From Clostridiales bacterium UBA4039 (lineage in GTDB: Bacteria > Bacillota > Clostridia > Lachnospirales > Vallitaleaceae), in the NCBI GenBank assembly GCA_002382805.1, contig DGAD01000049.1, forward strand, positions 1 through 16,576: a stretch of 16,576 bases of DNA. Reading direction: 5' to 3'. Positions within the stretch are counted from its first letter, which is position 1, and each line of letters opens with the position of its first letter. A program made the position numbers and the translations under genes. The notes beneath the pieces were generated by a model. That model did not search any database and was not told the DNA's origin. It was given only the letters and a program-made list of their open reading frames with translations. Of this stretch, positions 1-5,937 are shown piece by piece.

Positions 1-15
1 TTTGTCTACAGTCTG

Positions 16-33
16 AGGTACAATATTGTACCT
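16..33. repeat. Perfect 18-bp palindrome downstream of rubrerythrin
   Basis: AGGTACAAT is followed directly by its exact reverse complement, giving nine paired positions with no spacer. It lies about 20 bases past the rubrerythrin stop. Neither side has a T-run, so it is a poor intrinsic terminator. A spacer-free perfect palindrome is more typical of a site for a dimeric repressor, perhaps of the gene beyond the left edge, which cannot be seen. No regulator family can be named with confidence. Confidence 0.45.
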
Positions 34-52
34 GTCTTTTGCATAAGCATTC

Positions 53-643
53 TTAAAAATTATCGCAAAGAATTTCAAAATATTTTTGTGCATGCTGACA
101 TGCAGGACAGAGCTCAGGTGCAACTTTTCCAACATGAATATAACCGCAATTTCCACATTTCCATGCAATCGATTCATCTTTTTTAAAGACAACACCATTT
201 GTGATGTTATCTGCTAATTTACGGTATCTTTCTTCATGATGCTTTTCTACTTCTGCAATTTTTCTAAATGTTGTTGCAATTGCTGGGAATCCTTCTTCTT
301 CAGCAATATCTGCAAATGTTGGATATAGATCTTCCCATTCTTCTTGTTCGCCATCAGCTGCTGCTTTTAAGTTTTCCAATGTCTTACCTAATGCAATCGG
401 ATAGGACGCTCCATTAATCTCATTCATTTCTCCGTTTAGGTCTTCAATTAAAAACTTATAGAAGCGTTTAGCATGTTCTTTTTCGTTATCTGCTGTCTCT
501 TGAAAAATGTTAGAAATCTGAACATATCCTTCTTTTTTTGCTTGACTGGCATAATACGTATAACGCATTCTTGCTTGTGACTCACCTGCAAATGCCTTCA
601 TTAAATTATCCGCTGTTTTTGTTCCTTTTAAAGATTTGCTCAT
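53..643 (-). CDS. rbr: Rubrerythrin (diiron ferritin-like domain plus C-terminal rubredoxin)
   Basis: This cytoplasmic non-haem iron protein reduces hydrogen peroxide to water in anaerobes, taking electrons from NAD(P)H through rubredoxin-type carriers. Numbered from the start chosen here (196 residues), the ferritin-like four-helix domain spans about 1-145. Diiron ligand motifs are Glu21 in AGESQAR, E54-K-E-H57, and E133-x-x-H136. A rubredoxin-like domain follows, with C163-x-x-C166 and C179-x-x-C182. Length and order fit classical rubrerythrin. An ATG 12 bases further upstream (655) is in frame, but its own bases form the GGAGG that serves the ATG at 643, so 643 is the better start. The gene stands alone and diverges from a metal exporter. 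A strong sigma-A promoter lies upstream, with a PerR-like inverted repeat in the leader, which fits peroxide induction. The family assignment is certain; the regulation is inferred. Confidence 0.96.
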   Translation of the reverse strand: MSKSLKGTKTADNLMKAFAGESQARMRYTYYASQAKKEGYVQISNIFQETADNEKEHAKRFYKFLIEDLNGEMNEINGASYPIALGKTLENLKAAADGEQEEWEDLYPTFADIAEEEGFPAIATTFRKIAEVEKHHEERYRKLADNITNGVVFKKDESIAWKCGNCGYIHVGKVAPELCPACQHAQKYFEILCDNF

Positions 644-670
644 AAATACCTCCATTTGTTATCTTTTTAT

Positions 671-685
671 TAACAATTATTATTA
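671..685 (-). promoter_or_regulatory. PerR-like box in the rubrerythrin leader
   Basis: On the minus strand this reads TAATAATAATTGTTA, a 7-1-7 inverted repeat with six of seven positions symmetric. It matches the Bacillus PerR consensus TTATAATNATTATAA at 11 of 14 defined positions. It lies just downstream of the predicted transcription start, where a bound repressor would block transcription. PerR control of rubrerythrin genes is known in clostridia. The region is AT-rich, so a chance match is possible. Confidence 0.4.
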
Positions 686-690
686 CATGA

Positions 691-704
691 AATTGTTTAC
701 AATT
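691..704. repeat. Inverted repeat at the rubrerythrin transcription start
   Basis: AATTGT-TT-ACAATT has perfect six-base arms and a two-base centre. It begins a few bases after the rubrerythrin -10 element and covers the likely +1. That position suits a repressor operator. It could be a second site for the regulator of the nearby PerR-like box, or a site for a different regulator. Nothing in the sequence names the protein. Confidence 0.35.
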
Positions 705-707
705 AAG

Positions 708-736
708 ATTCTATCATTTTCATATAGCTATGTCAA
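708..736 (-). promoter_or_regulatory. Sigma-A promoter of rubrerythrin
   Basis: On the minus strand: TTGACA (plus 731-736), 17-base spacer, TAGAAT (plus 708-713), with a TGA extended -10 just upstream of the hexamer. The -35 is perfect and the -10 differs at one base. Transcription should start near 700, giving a leader of about 55 bases that contains both inverted repeats. Confidence 0.8.
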
Positions 737-763
737 TATCTACAGGCATATAACTACTTTTTG

Positions 764-772
764 TGATATAAT
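764..772 (+). promoter_or_regulatory. Extended -10 promoter of the CDF exporter gene
   Basis: TGA followed by a perfect TATAAT (767-772), about 30 bases before the start codon. There is no good -35 at the expected distance, so the TGn extension probably compensates or an activator is used. The rubrerythrin promoter lies back to back with it. Confidence 0.55.
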
Positions 773-803
773 GACTGTATATTTTTAAAAAAGGAGTTAT
801 ATT

Positions 804-1694
804 ATGAACAACAGAAATTCAAACATACATTATGTTGCCATAAGCGGTATGATTGGCAATATATTTTTACTTATTATTAAACTTATTGTCGGATTGATGA
901 GCCATAGTCAGGCAATGATTGCGGATGGTTTAAATAGTGCCGGTGATGTGTTTGCCTCTTTAATGACCTATATCGGTAACAAAATTTCATCACAGCCTTA
1001 TGATGAAGAACATCCCTATGGTCATGGAAAAGCCGAATACATCTTCAGTATGCTTATCAGCATCTCTCTTTTTATTGTTGCTTTTAATATTGTCAAAAGT
1101 TCTATTGACTCATTAACGAATCACACTGCATTTTTATTTACTCCCTGGTTAATCGTTGTCGCTTTTTTAACAATAATAATCAAATTAAGCTTATATTTTT
1201 ATTCCAACTATGTAGGACATAAATACAACTCTCTTTTGGCTTTTGCCAATGCTGAAGATCACCGTAACGATGTTTTTATAACTTCATTTACGTTGCTAAG
1301 TATCATTACTGCATATTTCGAGTTATATTTTATTGATAGTATCGTTGGTGTGGCTATCGGTATTTGGATTGCATATACCGGGTTGTCCATTTTTAGTAGT
1401 GCATATTATGTTCTTATGGACACAACGATAGATCAAGATATTAAGGACGAACTTTTTGACCTTATCGGCAATATCGACGGTGTTGATCATGTAGATACGA
1501 TTACTTCAAAACCCATCGGATTAAACTTTTTACTTATTGTTAAAATATCCGTTGATGGTAATTTGAGTATAATAAAAGGCCACCAAATCGGTGACCAAGT
1601 CAAACAAAAACTGTTGAATTATAATTATGTGGATGAAGTAATCGTGCATCTAAATGCAACTCAAATCCATCCACAAAAAGAATATATTAAATAA
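804..1694 (+). CDS. Cation diffusion facilitator (CDF) exporter, probable manganese type
   Basis: A membrane antiporter that expels a divalent metal in exchange for protons. The 296 residues show the CDF layout: about six hydrophobic segments within residues 10-205, then a cytoplasmic C-terminal domain (about 208-285) that dimerises and senses metal. In the second membrane segment the metal motif is N44-x-x-x-D48. In the fifth it is D152-x-x-x-D156, where zinc/iron CDFs usually have His-x-x-x-Asp. The ND-DD arrangement is the one described for bacterial manganese exporters such as MntE, so Mn2+ is the best guess, although substrate cannot be proven from sequence. The usual motif after segment two is present (H70-P-Y-G-H74-G-K-A-E). 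GGAG lies seven bases before the ATG. The gene diverges from rubrerythrin; a metal exporter next to a possible PerR target fits shared oxidative or metal stress, but this is inference. Confidence 0.9.
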   Translation: MNNRNSNIHYVAISGMIGNIFLLIIKLIVGLMSHSQAMIADGLNSAGDVFASLMTYIGNKISSQPYDEEHPYGHGKAEYIFSMLISISLFIVAFNIVKSSIDSLTNHTAFLFTPWLIVVAFLTIIIKLSLYFYSNYVGHKYNSLLAFANAEDHRNDVFITSFTLLSIITAYFELYFIDSIVGVAIGIWIAYTGLSIFSSAYYVLMDTTIDQDIKDELFDLIGNIDGVDHVDTITSKPIGLNFLLIVKISVDGNLSIIKGHQIGDQVKQKLLNYNYVDEVIVHLNATQIHPQKEYIK

Positions 1695-1698
1695 TTTT

Positions 1699-2223
1699 CT
1701 AATCAATACGATACGAACTTAAAATTTCACCATAAAAAATCATATGGTAATCTCCTTCAGGATAATATCGATCATTAATTGTCTGATCGATATATTCTGG
1801 AATAAGTTGATGCTTGGCAATTACGCGACATTCATAGTGCAATCCACATTCCTCAATGATAGGAACATCGACTTTATGCCCCTCTAATGCATGGATATTA
1901 CAATTTTCAAATTTATCCACATCTCTTCCTGAATGGGTGCCGCAATAGGTGATTTCTTTTTTCATTTTTTGATTCATTGGAATACTCACCGTAAATTCTT
2001 TATCCATATCAATGCCTTCATAGCTATATCGGCTAGGACGCACGCCTATAACTAAAACCTGACGTCCCCACATAACACCTGACGTAGCCCATCCGATAGT
2101 CATTGTATTGATTTTATCTTGCGTTTTTACGGTTAAAAAGGCGCCTTTTGGAATCTGCTCGAGCAATTCTTTTAAGTGTCTCGTATAAAGTACTTCTTTT
2201 CGTTCAATCTTTTCTACTGACAT
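1699..2223 (-). CDS. Flavin reductase-like FMN-binding split-barrel protein
   Basis: A 174-residue protein of the flavin reductase-like family. Such proteins bind FMN and act as NAD(P)H:flavin reductases or as flavoprotein partners in electron transfer. Typical features are the N-terminal GAFLTVKT strand (about 27-34), NTMTIGWATSG (about 39-49) and VGVRPSRYSYEG-like flavin contact region (about 59-70), with a core barrel to about 136 and a C-terminal GDYH-x-I-F-Y-GEI (about 157-167). The substrate and electron acceptor are not evident. A GGAGGAG ribosome site precedes the ATG. It starts 28 bases after the thrC stop, with no terminator or promoter between, so the two form an operon, although no metabolic link is obvious. 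The 3' end faces the CDF gene with a gap of four bases. Confidence 0.88.
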   Translation of the reverse strand: MSVEKIERKEVLYTRHLKELLEQIPKGAFLTVKTQDKINTMTIGWATSGVMWGRQVLVIGVRPSRYSYEGIDMDKEFTVSIPMNQKMKKEITYCGTHSGRDVDKFENCNIHALEGHKVDVPIIEECGLHYECRVIAKHQLIPEYIDQTINDRYYPEGDYHMIFYGEILSSYRID

Positions 2224-2251
2224 CTAGTCTCCTCCAACATTTTGATTTTTT

Positions 2252-3745
2252 CTATTTTTTTTGCAAAAAATTTAATACAGTCTCTGCCATCGCTTCTTTT
2301 TTACATATCGTCGTATGTAAAATAGGACGCTTATCAATATCTTTGACCGCTTTGGGTATTTCTACATTTGAAATTGCATATAATTCATGGAGCAAGTCAA
2401 AATCATCCATCTTTTCATAACGTTGATCTAAAGCGGACAATGTACTTTTTGTGAATTTATATGGGCTTGCTGTAGATACAATGAGTGTTTTTGTTGCATC
2501 CTTTGTTGCATCTATATATGTGTCATATGCTGCCTTTGCCACTGCTGTATGCGGGTCTAGCATGTAGTTTGTCACTTCAAATTCTTCTTTGATAGCCTGC
2601 ATCGTCATTGTCTGTGTCGCAAATGCCGGGAAGAAATCTGATAAGTTCGCTTTCATATCTTCAGTAATAGTATAATGTCCTTCCCCTAAAAGGTTGTCCA
2701 TCAAATGCTGTACCGTTGCTGCATCTTCATCTGCAACTGCATAAAGTAGACGTTCTAAGTTACTAGAAATTAAAATATCCATTGACGGTGAAATCGTCAA
2801 TAAAAATTCTCTTCGTCGATCATAGTTTCCTGTCGCAAAGAAATCATATAGAACTTTGTTGTCATTTGATGCGCAAATCAGTTTTTTGATAGGTACACCC
2901 ATTTCTTTTGCATAATATGCTGCCAATATATTGCCAAAGTTCCCCGTTGGCACGACTACATTCATAGGCTCTCCCAAATCAAGTTCTCTGTCATTTAAAA
3001 GACGGCTATAGCTATATACATAATATACTACCTGAGGCAATAAACGTCCAATATTAATTGAATTTGCACTTGAAAGCTGTACACCTAGCGATTCTAAGTT
3101 TTGATTAAACACTTGATCATTAAAAATAGCTTTCACACCATTTTGTGCATCATCAAAATTACCGTCAATGCCGACAACGAATGTATTGTTGCCTTCGCTG
3201 GTGACCATTTGACGCTCTTGAATTTTTGACACACCATTTTTCGGATAAAAAACAATAATTTTTGTTCCTGCCACATCCTGAAAACCTGCTAAAGCAGCTT
3301 TTCCTGTATCTCCGGATGTTGCCGTTAAAATAGCAATCTCATTGGTTATTCCTTGCTTTTTTGCTGCAGTTGTCATTAAATAAGGTAAAATTGATAAGGC
3401 CATATCTTTAAATGCAATCGTTGATCCATGAAATAATTCCAAATAATAATATCCATCCTTCTTGACAATCGGTGCAATGTCTTTCGTATCAAATTTTTCA
3501 TCATAGGCACTGTATACACAGTGGGAGACTTCTTCCTCCGTAAAATCTGTCAGAAATTCTCCTAACACATAGCATGCAATTTCTTGATAGGACATCGATT
3601 TTAATTCTTCAAAACTTTTTTGAAGTTTTGGAATCGCATTTGGAACAAATAATCCGCCATCATTCGCCAATCCTTTGACAATGGCATATGACGACTCAAC
3701 ATTTTTTTCATTTCCTCGAGTACTATTATATACTATTTTTTTCAT
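2252..3745 (-). CDS. thrC: Threonine synthase
   Basis: A PLP enzyme that converts O-phospho-L-homoserine to L-threonine and phosphate, the last step of threonine synthesis in the cytoplasm. The length (497 residues) and the N-terminal Y-N-S-T-R-G segment mark the long (E. coli/yeast-like) threonine synthase class. The PLP lysine is Lys113 in HGSTIAFKDMAL. The phosphate-binding loop is TATSGDTGKAALAGF (141-155). Further family motifs are PKNGVSKIQERQM (168-180) and PTGNFGNILAAYYAKEMG in the C-terminal half. An AAGGTGG ribosome site precedes the ATG. Its promoter is close, leaving a leader of only about 35 bases, too short for a T-box, so threonine control by tRNA-sensing attenuation is not seen. 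It is the first gene of an operon with the flavin reductase-like gene. No homoserine kinase or dehydrogenase is nearby, so the pathway is split across the genome. Confidence 0.97.
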   Translation of the reverse strand: MKKIVYNSTRGNEKNVESSYAIVKGLANDGGLFVPNAIPKLQKSFEELKSMSYQEIACYVLGEFLTDFTEEEVSHCVYSAYDEKFDTKDIAPIVKKDGYYYLELFHGSTIAFKDMALSILPYLMTTAAKKQGITNEIAILTATSGDTGKAALAGFQDVAGTKIIVFYPKNGVSKIQERQMVTSEGNNTFVVGIDGNFDDAQNGVKAIFNDQVFNQNLESLGVQLSSANSINIGRLLPQVVYYVYSYSRLLNDRELDLGEPMNVVVPTGNFGNILAAYYAKEMGVPIKKLICASNDNKVLYDFFATGNYDRRREFLLTISPSMDILISSNLERLLYAVADEDAATVQHLMDNLLGEGHYTITEDMKANLSDFFPAFATQTMTMQAIKEEFEVTNYMLDPHTAVAKAAYDTYIDATKDATKTLIVSTASPYKFTKSTLSALDQRYEKMDDFDLLHELYAISNVEIPKAVKDIDKRPILHTTICKKEAMAETVLNFLQKK

Positions 3746-3787
3746 CCTGTACCACCTTATATAATTTTAGTTAGAAAGTTTGGGGAA

Positions 3788-3816
3788 ATTATAACATATT
3801 CTCCCTTCAAATACAA
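3788..3816 (-). promoter_or_regulatory. Sigma-A promoter of thrC and the flavin reductase gene
   Basis: Minus-strand TTGTAT (plus 3811-3816), 17-base spacer, TATAAT (plus 3788-3793) with a TGT extension before the -10. It sits between the terminator of the upstream gene and the thrC start. Confidence 0.75.
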
Positions 3817-3835
3817 TTGTTTTTCACGCAAAGAC

Positions 3836-3860
3836 AAAAAGTACTGCCTTAGGCAATACT
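3836..3860 (-). terminator. Intrinsic terminator of the SleB-type hydrolase gene
   Basis: On the minus strand AGTATTGCC, loop TAA, GGCAGTACT forms a nine-pair stem with one G-U pair and is followed by TTTTT. It starts 16 bases after the hydrolase stop and ends before the thrC promoter. Confidence 0.85.
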
Positions 3861-3875
3861 CATGTCTTTATGTTC

Positions 3876-4760
3876 TTATTTTGCTTTGAAGAATTCTACA
3901 ACACCATATTTGGTGACAAATTGAAGTTTTGTGTCAAACCACCGCATGTTTTTGGCACTTGTTATATTACGGTTTACAAAGGATAATGCCCCACCGCTAT
4001 TATCAATGCCTGCCATTGCAATTTCAACAGCTTTTTTAGTTTCACTGGTAATTTTGACATCATAGTAACGCCCATCTAAGATTGGCGAAAACTGATAAAT
4101 TTTTCCATTGTTTTGAAACACCACGCCTTCAATCGTATCTGGATAAGACGTGTCATACATACGGTTAATAATCGCATTGGCGATAATTGTTCGGTTAAAT
4201 AAATCTTCTGTTCCAACCTCTGCTTCAACAATACGTAATAATACATTATAATCTGTCTCTGATAGTTCCACAGGGTCACGGTATTCTATAATCGGTTCAT
4301 AGCCAACATACGTCATTCCTTCTAGTAGCTCATCCTCTAAATCCTCAAGCGTTTTTTTATCACTCGTGATTGATTGTGTGGATAATTGCTCTTTTCCACT
4401 TTCTTCTTTCATAATAGACAACACTTTTTCATTGCTGGGTGCATCGATGCCTTGTATTGTCGAACGTGAATCTAAACTCATGATAGGATGGCTATAAAGG
4501 GTTCGATCTAGCAGCAGAACGATTTCATCCTCATTTTCAACATCCATTTCCAGTTCATCAAGTTCTTTTTCTTTAGAAATGTTTTCTTGTTCTTCTTGGT
4601 TTGTGGCACTGTATACATTAACCAGGTAACCATTGGACCCTAAAACGAAAACACTTACAATACAAGCCGTAACGATTACGCAGCCAAAAGTATATATCTT
4701 TTTTGATATCGTGTGATTTTTATGAAACAAAAAATCAAACAATTTTTTAAAAAAATTCAT
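3876..4760 (-). CDS. Membrane-anchored SleB-family cell wall hydrolase
   Basis: A predicted peptidoglycan hydrolase (294 residues) with the catalytic fold of SleB, the spore cortex lytic transglycosylase. A basic N-terminus (1-21) is followed by one hydrophobic segment (about 22-42) with no clear cleavage site, so it is probably anchored in the membrane facing outwards. Residues 52-165 form a long acidic, low-complexity linker. The SleB domain runs from about 168 to the end: LLRIVEAEVG with the likely catalytic Glu (179 or 181), IIANAIINRM, TIEGVVFQ, then YQFSPILDGRY. Near the C-terminus the family often has a His in a G-x-H-x-F-[FY] motif, but here the sequence is YGVVEFF, so that His is absent. 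GGAG and a consensus-like sigma-A promoter precede it, pointing to vegetative expression rather than forespore-only expression. The exact cell wall bond cut is not known. Confidence 0.85.
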   Translation of the reverse strand: MNFFKKLFDFLFHKNHTISKKIYTFGCVIVTACIVSVFVLGSNGYLVNVYSATNQEEQENISKEKELDELEMDVENEDEIVLLLDRTLYSHPIMSLDSRSTIQGIDAPSNEKVLSIMKEESGKEQLSTQSITSDKKTLEDLEDELLEGMTYVGYEPIIEYRDPVELSETDYNVLLRIVEAEVGTEDLFNRTIIANAIINRMYDTSYPDTIEGVVFQNNGKIYQFSPILDGRYYDVKITSETKKAVEIAMAGIDNSGGALSFVNRNITSAKNMRWFDTKLQFVTKYGVVEFFKAK

Positions 4761-4797
4761 ATATATCTCCTTTTGAATACTTTTTTACGACTTGGTC

Positions 4798-4826
4798 ATT
4801 ATACTGAGTTTCATTTTCTAAGTCAA
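4798..4826 (-). promoter_or_regulatory. Sigma-A promoter of the SleB-type hydrolase gene
   Basis: Minus-strand TTGACT (plus 4821-4826), 17-base spacer, perfect TATAAT (plus 4798-4803). Only one base departs from consensus. No sporulation sigma-factor pattern was seen nearby. Confidence 0.8.
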
Positions 4827-5002
4827 TGAAGCCCCTTGCTGTTTAGATGATTTTCTATTATTTTCAGAATATTCAGTCACCAACTGTAGCACAATGACTA
4901 TATTTTTCTTTATTTCGTTCGATTTATTAGTTATTTTTTTATATACATTTATTCTTTCATAAAAATCACGAAGAAGAATTTGAGTAATATTTCATTCTAA
5001 AA
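4827..5002. other. AT-rich spacer between divergent promoters
   Basis: This is the central part of a 300-base gene-free stretch between the hydrolase and AP2/HNH genes. It is very AT-rich. I see no open frame with a ribosome site, no strong hairpin and no direct repeats; only short inverted pairs such as AGTCA/TGACT (within about 4878-4910) occur, and these are at chance level. Confidence 0.5.
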
Positions 5003-5032
5003 TTGTTCTTTTTTCGTGTTTCATGCTATACT
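5003..5032 (+). promoter_or_regulatory. Promoter of the AP2/HNH-like gene
   Basis: TTGTTC (5003-5008), 18-base spacer, TATACT (5027-5032) with a TGC extended -10. The leader is about 40 bases. It matches the general promoter style of the neighbouring genes. Confidence 0.6.
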
Positions 5033-5078
5033 TGTTCCTATCAACAGACTATTTTTCCCAAGATAAAGGATGATTATT

Positions 5079-5918
5079 ATGCCAACCGGAGTATATATAA
5101 CACACAAAAAAAATGGCCAAGAATATTACCGTGTTTCCATTACATATAAAAACAAACACATCAGCTTAGGTAGCTCCGATTCATACGAATTTGCACACAA
5201 ACGCTATCTCTTAGCACAGCGAATCCTGCGTAATAGTCACTATCGAATTGATGATTATAATAAAACCAATCAATCGTTAAGCTATGAAAAATGGGTTATC
5301 TTGCATAACTTTAGGGATAACGGGTTCTACTTTAAGACCCCTATCTACCTTCACGAAAAGTATTTTACATATCATCTGTCTCAACACATCATCTTAACTT
5401 TTGATGTTGATGATTTGTTTTTTTATGGCTCCCATAAAATTTTTAAACGTGGCAATTATTTTTTCGTCAATGATTTTGGAATGCAATTTAACATTTTATC
5501 CCGATTTGGCATTCGCAACCATGCCTGTGAAGGAAAAGATTACCACTTTATCGACAAAAATCCCTATAACTTGAGATATGACAATATAAACATTATCAAT
5601 CCATATCATGGCGTTGAAAAGATTCATAAAAATAATCAAATACTTTATCGTGCCAAAATCCATGTTAATGGATATATTATTATAGGGTATTTTCACTCTA
5701 TACACAAAGCCGCTATTGCATATAATAAGGCTGTTGACTTTATGCAACGCTATGTAAGCGAACATAAGAATTATACAAAAAACTATATTGATGCAATTCA
5801 TGAAGAAGAAATCGAATACTTGTATACCACCATCGTTCTTCCTAAAAATCTATTAAACCTCTCTCCTATATATCAAGAGCTTCAAAGCACTGCAAAAAAA
5901 GGCCAGAAACACTCATAA
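5079..5918 (+). CDS. Protein with two AP2-like repeats around a degenerate HNH core
   Basis: Function not known; probably DNA-binding. An ATG at 5070 is in frame, but it overlaps the AAAGGA ribosome site serving the ATG at 5079, giving 279 residues. Residues 4-49 and 178-223 are related to each other: in register both show G-V, H-K, N, Y-R, I, I, G, S, A and Y. Both fit the AP2 fold (three strands, then a helix with A-x-x-x-Y), as seen beside HNH homing endonucleases. Between them, residues 126-173 resemble an HNH nuclease: H156, then D159-K-N161-P-Y-N164-L-R-Y-D-N169-I, where active enzymes have H-x-D-G-N...NR-x-x-NL. The upstream His of the usual L-H-R motif is missing, the spacing is altered by one residue and the second Asn-Arg has changed. 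Nuclease activity therefore looks lost. The protein is rich in Tyr, Asn, His and Lys. It is a single gene with its own promoter, converging on the ClpE-like gene. It could be a domesticated homing nuclease serving as a regulator, or a decaying mobile element. The fold assignment is by eye. Confidence 0.7.
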   Translation: MPTGVYITHKKNGQEYYRVSITYKNKHISLGSSDSYEFAHKRYLLAQRILRNSHYRIDDYNKTNQSLSYEKWVILHNFRDNGFYFKTPIYLHEKYFTYHLSQHIILTFDVDDLFFYGSHKIFKRGNYFFVNDFGMQFNILSRFGIRNHACEGKDYHFIDKNPYNLRYDNINIINPYHGVEKIHKNNQILYRAKIHVNGYIIIGYFHSIHKAAIAYNKAVDFMQRYVSEHKNYTKNYIDAIHEEEIEYLYTTIVLPKNLLNLSPIYQELQSTAKKGQKHS

Positions 5919-5935
5919 GAGCGCTTCTGGCCTTT
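5894..5935 (-). terminator. Terminator of the ClpE-like gene, overlapping the end of the AP2/HNH gene
   Basis: AAAGGCCAGAA (5898-5908) and TTCTGGCCTTT (5925-5935) form an 11-pair perfect stem with a 16-base loop. On the minus strand the stem runs into seven Ts (plus 5894-5900), a strong terminator for the ClpE-like gene. On the plus strand the tail is only TTTGTCT, so it may act weakly for the AP2/HNH gene. Its left arm codes for AP2/HNH residues, and that gene's TAA stop lies in the loop. Confidence 0.88.
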
Positions 5936-5937
5936 GT

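Noticed and set aside
1729..1748. Hairpin ACCATA/TATGGT near the end of the flavin reductase gene
   Set aside because: Only six pairs, inside coding sequence and without a T-run; not a credible terminator for either convergent gene.
2148..2420. Plus-strand frame of 90 codons over the flavin reductase and thrC ends
   Set aside because: It lies antisense to two well-supported genes, has no ribosome site, and its Phe/Ser/Leu-rich product is typical of a shadow frame.
3746..3816. T-box or threonine attenuator upstream of thrC
   Set aside because: The promoter lies so close that the leader is only about 35 bases, too short for a T-box or leader peptide.
4878..4910. Short inverted pair AGTCA/TGACT in the AT-rich gap before the AP2/HNH gene
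   Set aside because: Five-base arms at this spacing are expected by chance in a 300-base AT-rich region.
5496..5801. Minus-strand frame of 101 codons inside the AP2/HNH gene
   Set aside because: It is antisense to the AP2/HNH gene, which has a clear promoter and ribosome site; no ribosome site or motif supports the minus-strand frame.
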